Source: Candidatus Uabimicrobium amorphum (GTDB lineage Bacteria > Planctomycetota > Uabimicrobiia > Uabimicrobiales > Uabimicrobiaceae). From it: a stretch of 64,000 bases of DNA. The position numbers and the translations under genes were made by a program. The DNA lies in the NCBI RefSeq assembly GCF_009002475.1, contig NZ_AP019860.1, forward strand, positions 3,720,001-3,784,000. The letters run 5' to 3'. Positions 26,232 to 37,600 of the stretch are shown in pieces; the first letter of the stretch is position 1, and the number at the start of each line of letters is the position of its first letter. A model generated the notes under the pieces. That model ran no database searches. It worked only from the letters and a program-made list of their open reading frames with translations, and was not told where the DNA came from.

Positions 26232-29200
26232 ATGAACGAGTTTGAAGACAAACATATATTAGATGAACTCAACAAAGACAAAAACTTCATTTCGCACTTG
26301 AAGAACTACGAATTTATAAAAAAAATTGGTCAAGGTGGTATGGGGGCGGTTTACAAAGCACGACAATTACATCCCCAAAGAATAGTTGCTATAAAAATAA
26401 GCAAGGCCACTTCTGATAGAAGTGCACGTCGTTTTGAACGTGAAATGCAAATAGCTTCGCAACTAGAGCATCCTGGAATAGCCAAAATATACGATGCTGG
26501 TATTTACAATAACCAAAAATATTTGGTGATGGATTACATTGATGGAAAACCCCTCAACGAATATTTTACAACAGTATCTCTACAAAAAAAAATACAAATT
26601 CTCATTGAAGTTTGTTCTGCTCTTGACTATGCACATCGTAGGAGTATTATACACCGCGATTTAAAACCTGCAAATATAATGATAACAAATAATGGAAAAC
26701 CAGTTGTCATTGACTTTGGATTAGCGAGAAACACCCACACGCGCGATTTTGACCTAACAAAAACGGGAGAAATCATCGGAACGCCAAACTATATGGCTCC
26801 AGAACAAATTACAGGAAAAAGTGCTCATATCGATCAGTGTGTTGACATTTATGCATTAGGGGCCATTCTTTATGAAATAATTTGTGGGCACAGAATGGTA
26901 ACGGGTTCTAGTCCCCTAGAGGCTTTTTTTAAAATTCAACGCGGGAATTTTGTTTCGCCGAAAAAAATCAATCCTCAAGTCGATAAAAGCCTTGTCAATA
27001 TTTGGTATAAAGCTACGGCAAAAAAGAAACAACGCTATCAACAAGTGGAGGATTTACAAAATGACTTACGCAAATTTTTGGCCGGAGATACCGTAAAATT
27101 TCCCATCAGAAAACGACTTTATTTACTTGCCATTGTCCTTATTCTTCTCAGTTCTTTTGCGTATCGCAAGAGCCGCTCGCGGCCTGATATAAAGTTGAGT
27201 ACTCAGGCAAAAGCCCGGCAACTAAAAATGGAAAAAAAACGACAACGTATCCTGCATGACATCGAAAACAAGAATTTTCCCCTGAAGATCGACATAGAAG
27301 GTCTCAATGAACAACAAAACCTTGACTTAGTGAAAGCGCTTTACAACGAGAGGCTATATCAGAGAGCTTTAAATTTACTAAAAAAGACAACCCGTAAAAC
27401 AAATTTTACCGAAACATATACCTATTACAAAGCGCTTATTTTTTACCAACAAGGTAAATATAGTGAAGCGCGAAAGTTATTCAACCTTTTAGTAGAAAAA
27501 AGCGAGCCTTCCGCCGAGAAGTATCATTATTATTTGGGTAAAATAACTTTTCAACTCAAGGACTTTTTAGAATCGTTCCAACATTTTAAAAAAGCAGAAC
27601 CGCGCTTTGACAACGACCTTTTCCTTTTAGAAAAAATTGCCCACATATCAGAAAAAAACGGCGATATGGAAACGGCCAAACAATATTTAAAACGCTGCCT
27701 TTCTCTAGCCCCTTCTATTGGCGATTATTCCGTTCGCTTAGGACAAATCGCCTTAAAAAGTAAGGATTACGACCGTGCTTTTTTTTACCTCAAAAAAGCT
27801 CTCGCTACGCAAAACTTTTATACCGCACTAAAGCTCCTCCACGAAATTCCTTATCGAGAACCACGACTACGCAGATGGTGCTATCAATCAATCATGAATA
27901 AGTTTCTAACAGAGAAGAGAATAAAACCCCCCGATTTGTTTGCGAAAAAGTGGCTTGAAATTGAAAATCGTTACCGACAAGATTACATTTTACAGCAACA
28001 AGCCAAAAAGCAATCAGCAGCCTCCATACAAAGCTTTTTAAGAGAGCTCAACAATGAGGAAATACAAAAAACGGTACACAAAGCTCTTATATCTCTTCGT
28101 TATAGTAAAAGTTTCGATGCAGAAATAAACGAATTTTTAAAAACAAAAACACTATCACAGTCTTCCTTAGATTTTTTTAAGGCCGCAGCCAAACAAATAA
28201 AACATATAAGAGCACAAGAACAACAAGGGGCAATCTATTATCAACTAGCAAACATGCACCGCAATGCAAATTGGAATTCCCAAAAATTTATAAAAATAAA
28301 CGCCGAGGACTATCTGAAAATATTGCGTAAAGAAACCAAAGTGTTTTTGAAGTACTTACTGGTCAAAGGCTATTTTCATATGTTCGGCTTTCAAGCCATC
28401 ATTGAAATAGTTAGAAATCCCAAAGAGCAAGTCGTAACACGTACGTTATGCGCCGTGGTGCTGCGCAAAAATTACCTCGCAGAAAATAGCGACACGTTCT
28501 ATTTGTCTTGGCGAGACAAAAATCTTTCGAAGGAAGAACGTGAATTTTTACAAATAAGTATTAGCCAAGCGCTTTTTGTCCCACACTTAGTACACAGAGA
28601 GGATACTTTCGATCGTCCTTTACGCAAAGACAACCAAGTGGAAGAGGAGGAGTTACAAATACTACAACATTTTATTGACTTTTCTCATTCACGGCGTGCC
28701 GCTGTTGCCGCGGCGATCAGCTTCAATGCATTGCTACCGGAGAAAAGATCTTGCCCAGCACACATTGACAAACTCATTTTTGAAGCCTTGCAACAAAATG
28801 ATGACCTGGAACTAAGTAGATACACTCATTTTATGTTTTGGCTAAACCCAAACGCAAAAAAAGCTGCGTATTTTTCCCAGTATAAAAAAGCTTTGCGACA
28901 TCCCAGTTTCATGGTTCGCGAAATTGCACTTTCGCAGGTAGAAATTTTTCATCAGCGTGTCCAAGAATTAATGGAAGAACTTCCGCAATGCATTACGCAG
29001 TCTAAATCTCCTATGCTGCGTTTCCGCGCTATATTTGCTTGGACTTTATTAGAACGGCAAGGTAAAACGATATTCGAAGATCCACTATATAAACGTTTCG
29101 TCAAAAAACTAACTCCGATGCAACACAGTGCTTTAATTATCATGATGTTCTATAAATTTTTTGCGAAAACACGACGAATTGAAAACTTTAGTCAGGCACA

Positions 29201-30317
29201 AATCTTTGCGCAGATACTCCGTTTTTTAAGTATCCTAAGAAAAGAACTCCCTTTACTACCACAAACATCTCAATGTATGATCAGCTATGTAATGTCTCTG
29301 ATACAACTTCATCCACCGCTACAGGAATTAAAAAAATTACAAGACCCGGCCTTGCTTTCTTACTTTTTATACCAATTACACGAACAAGTGGATTTAGGTA
29401 ACAGAACAGCGTACCTAAATTACGTAAAGGCCTTCACGACCAAAGAAAAGCACGACATTGCCAAACAGTTTTTATCACACCCCAATGAAGCAGTACAAAT
29501 GTATGCGGTAAGTAGCTATGTCGCTTTTTCCACAGAAAAGCAGCAAACGGAAATGTTCCAATTGGCCAAATCATCACAACAACTAAGCCTTAAAAAAGGT
29601 GTAGCGCTCGGTCACTATTTTGCGTTACGCAATGCCTGGATAAAAAACAAAAAAATGCCCAGTATTCGTTTCGAAGACTTATTTAGTGGTAAATCGATCG
29701 AACTTACCCTAGTTGAACAGTTTTCACGGCTGATAAAATTTGCCCATTACATTGAAAATGAAGCGCCTAAAAAATTAAAGAAATACCGCATATGGGCAAA
29801 GAGATCTATGGATCTTTGTCCAAAGCAAAGCACATACATATACAATTATCATTTGTTTTTTCCCGAGGAAAATATTACCTCCCCAGTAGAAGACAACAAC
29901 GCTATACACATCAACGTCATCAAGTTTCTTGACATGGTCCATCAAAGAACGGGCGTTTTCCCAGAAAATAATCTAAACAAATACATATCTACACTACACG
30001 AAATTCCTCCCGCACTATTGATACATTTTGCCGAAAAGTGCCGTGTAGCACATCGCTACGATGATGCACTAAAACTCTATGAAAAGTACTTTTTAGCACG
30101 GGTAAATGATTACTCCCCCTTTGGATTAGAGTTGATAACCGAGCACAGCGACATCATGTATTGTTATTTAAAGAAAAACAACAAGAGCATGGCAAAAATT
30201 TTTCTCCAGTATTTTTACCAGCTATATCGCCGCCAAAAACACAGCCGCAACACAAATAGCGATAAATTTTTCAAAAAAGTCTGTGGTGAGAAGCCATACA
30301 TAAAAAGTTCTTGGTAG
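26232..30317 (+). CDS. Giant membrane Ser/Thr kinase A (kinase-TM-TPR-novel C-terminal module)
   Basis: The 1361-residue protein has a Hanks-type kinase domain (about 25-285): IGQGGMGAVY, K55, HRDLKPANIM (D143), DFG (D161) and GTPNYMAPEQ. The activation segment carries FDLTKTGE (173-180), shared in this array. A transmembrane helix lies at about 295-312, then TPR-like repeats (about 350-530). The motif LLHEIPYREPRLR (near 534) opens a long helical module with GFQAIIEI, VVLRKNYLAEN, SQCMISY (1013) and KGVALGHYFALRNAW. A terminal segment ends in ALKLYEKYFL. By family the kinase is cytoplasmic and the C-terminal 1000 residues exported. An in-frame extension to 26070 has no ribosome site and overlaps the divergent gene. 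Closest paralogue: kinase B. Confidence 0.92.
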   Translation: MNEFEDKHILDELNKDKNFISHLKNYEFIKKIGQGGMGAVYKARQLHPQRIVAIKISKATSDRSARRFEREMQIASQLEHPGIAKIYDAGIYNNQKYLVMDYIDGKPLNEYFTTVSLQKKIQILIEVCSALDYAHRRSIIHRDLKPANIMITNNGKPVVIDFGLARNTHTRDFDLTKTGEIIGTPNYMAPEQITGKSAHIDQCVDIYALGAILYEIICGHRMVTGSSPLEAFFKIQRGNFVSPKKINPQVDKSLVNIWYKATAKKKQRYQQVEDLQNDLRKFLAGDTVKFPIRKRLYLLAIVLILLSSFAYRKSRSRPDIKLSTQAKARQLKMEKKRQRILHDIENKNFPLKIDIEGLNEQQNLDLVKALYNERLYQRALNLLKKTTRKTNFTETYTYYKALIFYQQGKYSEARKLFNLLVEKSEPSAEKYHYYLGKITFQLKDFLESFQHFKKAEPRFDNDLFLLEKIAHISEKNGDMETAKQYLKRCLSLAPSIGDYSVRLGQIALKSKDYDRAFFYLKKALATQNFYTALKLLHEIPYREPRLRRWCYQSIMNKFLTEKRIKPPDLFAKKWLEIENRYRQDYILQQQAKKQSAASIQSFLRELNNEEIQKTVHKALISLRYSKSFDAEINEFLKTKTLSQSSLDFFKAAAKQIKHIRAQEQQGAIYYQLANMHRNANWNSQKFIKINAEDYLKILRKETKVFLKYLLVKGYFHMFGFQAIIEIVRNPKEQVVTRTLCAVVLRKNYLAENSDTFYLSWRDKNLSKEEREFLQISISQALFVPHLVHREDTFDRPLRKDNQVEEEELQILQHFIDFSHSRRAAVAAAISFNALLPEKRSCPAHIDKLIFEALQQNDDLELSRYTHFMFWLNPNAKKAAYFSQYKKALRHPSFMVREIALSQVEIFHQRVQELMEELPQCITQSKSPMLRFRAIFAWTLLERQGKTIFEDPLYKRFVKKLTPMQHSALIIMMFYKFFAKTRRIENFSQAQIFAQILRFLSILRKELPLLPQTSQCMISYVMSLIQLHPPLQELKKLQDPALLSYFLYQLHEQVDLGNRTAYLNYVKAFTTKEKHDIAKQFLSHPNEAVQMYAVSSYVAFSTEKQQTEMFQLAKSSQQLSLKKGVALGHYFALRNAWIKNKKMPSIRFEDLFSGKSIELTLVEQFSRLIKFAHYIENEAPKKLKKYRIWAKRSMDLCPKQSTYIYNYHLFFPEENITSPVEDNNAIHINVIKFLDMVHQRTGVFPENNLNKYISTLHEIPPALLIHFAEKCRVAHRYDDALKLYEKYFLARVNDYSPFGLELITEHSDIMYCYLKKNNKSMAKIFLQYFYQLYRRQKHSRNTNSDKFFKKVCGEKPYIKSSW

Positions 30318-30355
30318 GAGTGCGAAGTAGATCATTTTACCTTCACGTAATAGTG

Positions 30356-30385
30356 TATCCCAAAATCAAAAAAAACTGGAAGTAA
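30356..30385 (+). pseudogene. Fossil C-terminus of a kinase-array gene
   Basis: The bases read YPKIKKNWK then a stop. The real C-terminus of kinase C reads YPIIKKNWK then a stop. The nucleotide match extends over about 30 bases, while the upstream codons do not match any array member. This is best explained as the remnant of a deleted or rearranged kinase copy, immediately before the duplicated upstream region of kinase B. Confidence 0.5.
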
Positions 30386-30386
30386 C

Positions 30387-30485
30387 GCTTTTTCATTTTT
30401 TTATTTTTTATATATATCCTCTGTGTTTTAATTTATCTAAGGGTGTTTAAGATGTATTCTACTATCAGCAGGGAGTAGCTATCAG
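30387..30485 (+). promoter_or_regulatory. Conserved upstream region of giant kinase B
   Basis: This is the second copy of the segment at 26134-26231. It starts at GCTTTTTCAT and runs to the kinase B start. A GGGAG site lies near 30469-30473. Conservation in a non-coding stretch points to a shared promoter or leader, or a recent duplication. It probably drives kinases B to F. Confidence 0.6.
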
Positions 30486-33400
30486 ATGCAAGAATTTGAA
30501 AATACACGTATTTGGGATGATTTCTTGAATAACAAAGACCTTACAATTTCCCACTTAAAGAACTATGAGTTTTTGGAAAAAATAGGTCAAGGTGGTATGG
30601 GTGCTGTTTATAAAGCACGACAATTACATCCCCAAAGAATAGTTGCCATAAAAATTAGCAAAGCCGTTTCGACTTCAAGCATAAGGCGTTTTGAACGCGA
30701 AATGCAAATAGCTTCGCAACTTGATCACCCTGGGATAGCAAAAATATACGATGCAGGTGTTCAAAATAATCAAAAATATTTAGTCATGGATTATATTGAA
30801 GGGCAGTCGCTTGATAAGTATTTTGAGACCGCATCTCTACAACAAAAATTAAATATTATGATCGAAGTTTGCTCCATTATCGACTATGCGCATCGGCAAA
30901 AGATCATACACAGAGATTTAAAACCCGCAAATATAATGATCACTAGCAATGGCAAACCAGTGGTGATTGATTTTGGATTGGCCAAAGACATGCAAACGCG
31001 CAACTTTGACTTAACAAAAACAGGAGAAGTGATTGGAACCCCTAATTACATGGCACCAGAGCAAATTGTGGGAAAAAGTTCGAATATAGATCGTCGCGTA
31101 GATATATATGCGATAGGAGCTATCCTCTACGAAATAATTTGTGGCAAAAGAATGGTCACAAGTACAAATTCGTTGGAAGCTCTTTTCCAAATTCAACAGG
31201 CCGACTTTATTCCACCACATAAAATCAACCCACAAGCAGATAAAAGTCTTGTCAATATTTGGCGTAAGGCCACAGCGATCAAAAAACACCGCAGGTACGA
31301 ATGTGCAAAAAGTATTGGTGACGACTTGCGTAAATTTGCAGAGGGGGGGAAGGTAAAAGCTCCTACCAATAACAACATTTATGCGGTGGGCATTTTCCTT
31401 GTTGCTATTTCCATTATAACATTGATGTTCTATCAAAGTTATCGTTCTCAACTTGAGAGTATAGAACTAAGCCAAGCTCAAAAAGAGCAACAAAAAAAAC
31501 AACAAAAGAAATTTCAACAAATCATACTCAACATAGAGAACAAAAATATACCAGAGAATTTTGACACAAAAGATTTAAACAATCAACAATTGCTGGAAAT
31601 TGCAAAAACTCTTTACAATGAGAGATTATACAAAAAAGCCTTTCAGCTTTTGGACACTCTCCCCAATCAAAGTATTACCGCAAAATACTACAAAGGACTT
31701 ATTCTTTATCAGCAACAACAATACGCAAACGCCCAAAAGTCTTTTGAAGCACTCCTAAAAGAGGAGCAAAAAGCTCAATACCATTATTATTTAGGAATGA
31801 GTGCTTTTAAACAAAACGCTTTCCATAAATCTTTGCACCATTTGCAAATAGCAGAGAAAAGCTTTAGCAATGATATTCCTATTTTAGAGACCATCGCTGA
31901 GATATTACAGGCACAACAAAATATTTTGGGGGCTAAAACTTATTTGAAACGCTGTATTTCTCTCTCTCCGTATACTGGTAAATACGCCGTCAGACTTGGA
32001 AAACTAGAGTTGCATGACAAAAACTACTACCGTGCATTTTCTTATTTGAAAAAAGCAATTAACACCTCAGATTTTTTTGAAGCCCTGGCACTAATGCATG
32101 ACATCCCCTACAACGAACCGTTACTACGCAGATGGTGCTACCAATCACTTATGCATAAATGTATTTCAGAAAAAGAGATGAAATCTCCCGACCTCTGTTC
32201 CGACAAATGGGAGGAAATCGAAAATCGTTATCGTCAAGATTACATTGCACAGCACCACGCGAAAAAAAACAGCAAAGGTGACTTACAACCCTTTTTGAAA
32301 AAAATTAATAACGATGAAATCAAAAAAACTGTACGCGACGCTCTAATCACACTGCGCTACAATCCTGAGTTCGACGCAAAGATAAACGGACTACTAAAAG
32401 ATACCAGCCTCCCAGAATCGACAGTTACGTTTTTTAAAGAACTCCAACAGGAAGTTCATGCGATGAAGGCCAAAGAACAACGTGCCATCTATTACAAACT
32501 AGCCCACATGCAACGCAACAATAACTGGCACTCAAAAAAATTCCCAGATATCAACGCCAAAAATTGTTTGAAAATGCTGCACATGGAAAAAAAAGTACTT
32601 TTGCGATATTTGCTCATCCAAGGTTGTTTTCACATGTTCGGTTTTCAACCCATTGTCGAAATAGCCAAAAACAATAACGAAAATTTAGTAACACGTATGC
32701 TATGTGTCATTGTACTGCGCAAAAATTATCTCGCAGAAAATATAGACGTTTTCTACTCTTTACCAACGTGCAAAGAGAAACTTGCCGTAGAGGAACAGGA
32801 GTTTTTGCAAATAAGTATCTGTCAGGCCCTATATACTCCCCATTTTCTCTATCGTTTAGATACTTTTCATCGCCCCATGCCTTACCGCAACAAAATGGAA
32901 GAAAAGGAAAAACAATTACTTTTGCATTTGCTACGTAACTCTAAATCTACACATGTCTCTACTACAGCAGCGCTGAGCCTTCATGCCCTATTACCAAAAA
33001 ATACGGAAACTTTCGCAGAAATAAACAAAATTATATTTCGTGCGATGCAAAGCGACAATGAGATTCTGGCGAGTTATACTCATTCTTTATTTTGGATGAG
33101 CCCCAATGCGGAAAGAGCGGAGTACTTTGAAAAATATAAACAAGCTCTTCAAAGTGACAATCGTATTATCCAAGAAATCGTTCTTTCGCAAATAGAGATA
33201 TTTCGTCACCGTATTCGTGAGCTCATACCAGAAATAAAAAAATGCCTTTTACAAACACAGTCACAGAGACTACGCTTTCGTGCTCTTTTTGCTTGGGCTT
33301 TACACAAACGCAAAAAAACCATTTTTGAAGATACACTCTACAAAAGTGTCGCAAAAAATTTAACCCCCTTAGAACAAAGTTCAAGGTTATTATTCGAATT

Positions 33401-34595
33401 TTACAAGTTTTTTTTCGACACGCGACGCTTAAAAGACCTAAATCAAACACAAGTTTTGACACGTGCACTTGCCTTTTTAAATCAGCTAAAAATACAACTA
33501 CACTCGTTACCACCCACATCACAGTGTATGGTAAGCTATGTCATGTCCCTCCTTCAACTTCACCCGTCTTTGCAAAAACTACGGAACATAAAAGACCCGC
33601 AGTTGCTCGCATACTTTCTCTATCAACTGCACCAGCAAGTGGACATAGGTAGTAATAAAGAGTTTCTTTTACCTTACATTGGAGCGATATCTCCTAAACA
33701 AAAATACTATATTGCCAAACAATTTTTATCCCACAAAGATCCCAGAGTTCGCATGTACGCTTCAAGTAGTTACACAGCGTTTACTTCTGACAAAGAACGC
33801 AACAAAATATTCCGCAAAGCAAAAGCCTCACAAGATCAAAGTCTAAAAAAAGGTGTCGCACTTGGACATTACTTTTCCCTGCAGAATGCCTGGATAAACG
33901 ACAAGAAAGCAAAAAGCATTACTTTTGATGACTTATTTAGTAATAGATCCCTGGACCTTATTCTCGCTGACGGCCTACTCCGCTTACGCAAGTTCGTAGA
34001 ACAAAAAGCAAGTGAATCCCCCGAAGAGTTTGAAAAATATAGAAAATGGATAAGACACGCCGTTGTACTTTGCCCAGAAAAAAGTGAATACATTTATGCG
34101 CAACATTTGTTTTTTCCTCCCCAAAAAGCCATATATAACGTAGCTCGTGCCATTGAATACAATCAAAAACATTACGCAGGTAATTTTAAATACATGTATA
34201 TTCTGAGACTTCTGAAGCTTCTGAGCAAAAATAACAGAAATCAACAAGTAGAGAAATATTTCCCTTCCGTCCATGAAATTCCTGCATCATTACTAGTTTA
34301 TTTTTCAAGGATTTATGAAGACCAAAAGAAATACAACAACGCCTTAAGACTCTACGAGAAATATTTTTTATCTAAAACAAAAGACACTTCGCCATTCAGT
34401 GATATAATTAGCTATCACAGTGAAATGATGAATTGCTATATAAAAAACGATCATCGCAAAACCGCCAAAATTTTTCTGGAGTATTTCTACCAGCTAGACC
34501 GCCGCATGCGCGCCAAAAAAAATACTGAGCCAGCGAAAGACGATTTTCTAAAGAAATTACAAAAATCCAAACCACATATCGATATCGTATGGTAG
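30486..34595 (+). CDS. Giant membrane Ser/Thr kinase B
   Basis: The 1369-residue protein is the closest paralogue of kinase A; the kinase region includes runs identical in DNA. Kinase motifs: IGQGGMGAVY, K56, HRDLKPANIM (D144), DFG (D162), FDLTKTGE and GTPNYMAPEQ. The transmembrane helix is at about 297-320. TPR-like repeats precede LMHDIPYNEPLLR, then come GFQPIVEI, IVLRKNYLAEN, SQCMVSY (1012) and KGVALGHYFSLQNAW. The last 80 residues form a TPR-like helix pair with ALRLYEKYFL. Its stop TAG overlaps the TAGGAG ribosome site of kinase C, with 10 bases between genes. It probably starts the B-F operon. Confidence 0.92.
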   Translation: MQEFENTRIWDDFLNNKDLTISHLKNYEFLEKIGQGGMGAVYKARQLHPQRIVAIKISKAVSTSSIRRFEREMQIASQLDHPGIAKIYDAGVQNNQKYLVMDYIEGQSLDKYFETASLQQKLNIMIEVCSIIDYAHRQKIIHRDLKPANIMITSNGKPVVIDFGLAKDMQTRNFDLTKTGEVIGTPNYMAPEQIVGKSSNIDRRVDIYAIGAILYEIICGKRMVTSTNSLEALFQIQQADFIPPHKINPQADKSLVNIWRKATAIKKHRRYECAKSIGDDLRKFAEGGKVKAPTNNNIYAVGIFLVAISIITLMFYQSYRSQLESIELSQAQKEQQKKQQKKFQQIILNIENKNIPENFDTKDLNNQQLLEIAKTLYNERLYKKAFQLLDTLPNQSITAKYYKGLILYQQQQYANAQKSFEALLKEEQKAQYHYYLGMSAFKQNAFHKSLHHLQIAEKSFSNDIPILETIAEILQAQQNILGAKTYLKRCISLSPYTGKYAVRLGKLELHDKNYYRAFSYLKKAINTSDFFEALALMHDIPYNEPLLRRWCYQSLMHKCISEKEMKSPDLCSDKWEEIENRYRQDYIAQHHAKKNSKGDLQPFLKKINNDEIKKTVRDALITLRYNPEFDAKINGLLKDTSLPESTVTFFKELQQEVHAMKAKEQRAIYYKLAHMQRNNNWHSKKFPDINAKNCLKMLHMEKKVLLRYLLIQGCFHMFGFQPIVEIAKNNNENLVTRMLCVIVLRKNYLAENIDVFYSLPTCKEKLAVEEQEFLQISICQALYTPHFLYRLDTFHRPMPYRNKMEEKEKQLLLHLLRNSKSTHVSTTAALSLHALLPKNTETFAEINKIIFRAMQSDNEILASYTHSLFWMSPNAERAEYFEKYKQALQSDNRIIQEIVLSQIEIFRHRIRELIPEIKKCLLQTQSQRLRFRALFAWALHKRKKTIFEDTLYKSVAKNLTPLEQSSRLLFEFYKFFFDTRRLKDLNQTQVLTRALAFLNQLKIQLHSLPPTSQCMVSYVMSLLQLHPSLQKLRNIKDPQLLAYFLYQLHQQVDIGSNKEFLLPYIGAISPKQKYYIAKQFLSHKDPRVRMYASSSYTAFTSDKERNKIFRKAKASQDQSLKKGVALGHYFSLQNAWINDKKAKSITFDDLFSNRSLDLILADGLLRLRKFVEQKASESPEEFEKYRKWIRHAVVLCPEKSEYIYAQHLFFPPQKAIYNVARAIEYNQKHYAGNFKYMYILRLLKLLSKNNRNQQVEKYFPSVHEIPASLLVYFSRIYEDQKKYNNALRLYEKYFLSKTKDTSPFSDIISYHSEMMNCYIKNDHRKTAKIFLEYFYQLDRRMRAKKNTEPAKDDFLKKLQKSKPHIDIVW

Positions 34596-34605
34596 GAGCT
34601 TTTGA

Positions 34606-37600
34606 GTGAAGTACATTACAAATTCGACAAAAAAAACGTGGAAAAACTACGAAATTCTACACGAGATTGGACGTGGTGGAATGGGTGTGGTGTATAAGGC
34701 ACAGCAAATTTCGCCTTCACGCATTGTTGCGATCAAATTTTCGAAAGCAAACACTTCGGAAAACAGCGGCCAACGTTTTATGCGTGAAATCCAAATAGTC
34801 GCGAAGTTACAACATGCACGTATTCCGGAAATCTATGATGCTGGTATAGAGAACAACTACCGTTATATTGTCATGGAGTACATTGCTGGCAAACCCCTTG
34901 GTACATACCTAAAAGATACAGATATTTCATTGAACCAAAAAATACAGCTCTTTATCAAAATATGCAACATCATACATTTTGCGCATCGCAACGGTATAGT
35001 CCATCGCGACTTAAAACCGGCAAATATCCTTGTCCAAGATGACGGTGAACCGGTGGTAATTGATTTTGGCATCGCGAAACAAATAGACAATGAAGAGTTC
35101 GATTTGACCAAAACAGGTGATGTAGTTGGTACACTACACTACATGGCTCCTGAACAAATTGCCGGAAAACGTTCGGCAATAGACCACCAAGCGGATATTT
35201 ATGCCTTGGGCGCTATTCTTTTCGAACTTATGACAAACCAACGTATGATAAAAGGAAGTCATATTTTTGAGGTGATGTGCTTTATTCAGGATGGCAAAAT
35301 TCTTCCCCCGTCGCGCGTAATGGAAAATGTCGATAAAAATCTGGAGATTATCTGGCGCAATGCGACGGCGTTGAAAAAAAGCCACCGTTATGCAACTATG
35401 GGGGAGTTCATTCGCGACTTAAAACTACACACGAAGGGACAAAAGGTCAAACACACATACCGCCCGAAAAGTGCATTCATTGTCGCGCTCGTTTTACTTG
35501 CTCTAACCGCATCATTTTTTCTGTGGAAACACCAAAGCGAAGTCGAACATACCATCGAACTAAGTAGTTTAGAAAAACAACGTCTGTTGTCTTTTGAAAA
35601 ACTACTACATCATATCAACAATGATCAGCTGAAAAAAGCCGGTATCATCATGCGCAAACTACAACCGGTGAGTGAATACCAAGGGATTCAAATTGCCAAA
35701 GCGTACTCCCGTATCAGAAAATACGATGTCGCCATACACGTATTGCAAAATTTCCCCCCGACGTTTGACGTTGCTTATCAACAAGCGCTCATATTCTATC
35801 AACAACAAAAATACGACAAAGCACGGCAGCATTTTTCGCAACTCCTGGAACAGCACCCCCAAGATAGCAAACTAAACTACTATCTGGGAATGTGCTTGTT
35901 CCACGAAAAATTACCGCAACAAGCGCTTAAATTTTTGTTAAAGGCCGAACAAAATTTTGAGGAAGATGTTATTCTTCTCGAAAATATTGCTGCGATATAT
36001 CGACACTCGGATGTGGATAAAGCCGCGGAATACTTAAAAAAATGTTTACGGCTATACCCCGTCACTGCCAAGTATACACTGATGCTCGGAAAAATAAGCT
36101 TGGAAAAAAGAAAGTACTTTGAGGCATTTGCCTATTTCAAACAAACGTTGGCATCGGGAAACAACCAGGAAGCTCTCGAACTCTTGCATAAAATCCCCTA
36201 TGAAGAACCGCTATTAAGAGAGATGTGCTACCAACTCATACTGTACCACAGCGTATCATATCAAAACATTCGCGAACCCGACTTGTTTGAAGAAATATGG
36301 CGTGAAATAGAATTTACTTTTCGTCGTGATTACGTTGCATGGCAAGGTACTTACCACAATCGCGATGTTTCAGTCCATCCCTTTATCAAACCAATGCGCG
36401 ACGAAAAAATGCGTGAGTCTACACGCAACGCTCTATGGAGCCTCCGCTATAGCAAATCTTTCGCCAAGGAAGTTGGGCAAGCACAACTGAACCCAAAATT
36501 ATCAAAACGCGACAAGACGTTTTTTATCAATATTTATCGTAAAATTCAAAAGACCATCGCAGAAGAAAAACTCGGGCGTGTCTATTATTCTCTAGCCTAC
36601 ATGTACCGCAATCACAGTTGGCAACATCGAGGTTTTGTAGGCATAGATAAAGATTTCTTGCACAAACAGTTGCACCGAGAAACAAATACGTTTTTAAAAT
36701 ATCTCCTTGCCGAAGGGTATCTAAATATATTCGGATTTGATGCCATCATTATGACCGCCAACGATGAAAATGTCGATCCTGTCACGCGAATGATTTGTTG
36801 TAGTGTATTACGTAAACATTACATGGCGGTCAACATTGAGGTGTTTGCAAAACTACCACAACTCCGACTGCCCACAAAGAGTGGAATATTTTTACAAACA
36901 CTGATCGCCCAAGCGATGTATGTCCCACATAAATACAGGCGCCAAGATACATTTAAGCGTTACTACAACAGTAAATCTATCCCTGATTTTGAAATAGAAG
37001 TCTTACAGTATTTAATGCGACAACAATCTCCCAAGGTAAAAATTTCTGCGGCCATCAGCTTGGGCATTTTGGTATCCGACACACATCCGCAGCTAAGTCA
37101 AAAAGCCAATAAAATTATACAACTGCAAATGAATAAAGAGGGGGGACTTAGTCGCTATGCACATTTTATGTTTTGGAAGATATTACCTTTGAGTTCGCGG
37201 AAAAAAACCTTACCCATTTACAAAAAGTCCTTACTGCACAAAGATACTTTCATACGTAAAATGGCTCTGGTCAATGCGGAATTTTTTGGCGAATTTATCT
37301 CCGAGGTCACAGAAGAAATAGATCAATGTGTTAACGTGCAAGAAATACGCATGTATGCTCTTTTCGCATGGAGTTTGAACAAGAAACTAAAGGCCAATAT
37401 ATTCGAAAGCCCTTTTTATAAAAAATGGTTTCCTCAACTTTCTCCTTTGGAAAAAACGACAATTATTATTTCTAGACTCTATCGATTTTCTTTTGATATG
37501 CGTAGTTTTAGTACGAGAAATCAACAAAACATCACCAAGGCCATGAAATTTTTCGACATATTAAAAAGAGAACTAATTACAGACAAACTTCCACCGCAAT

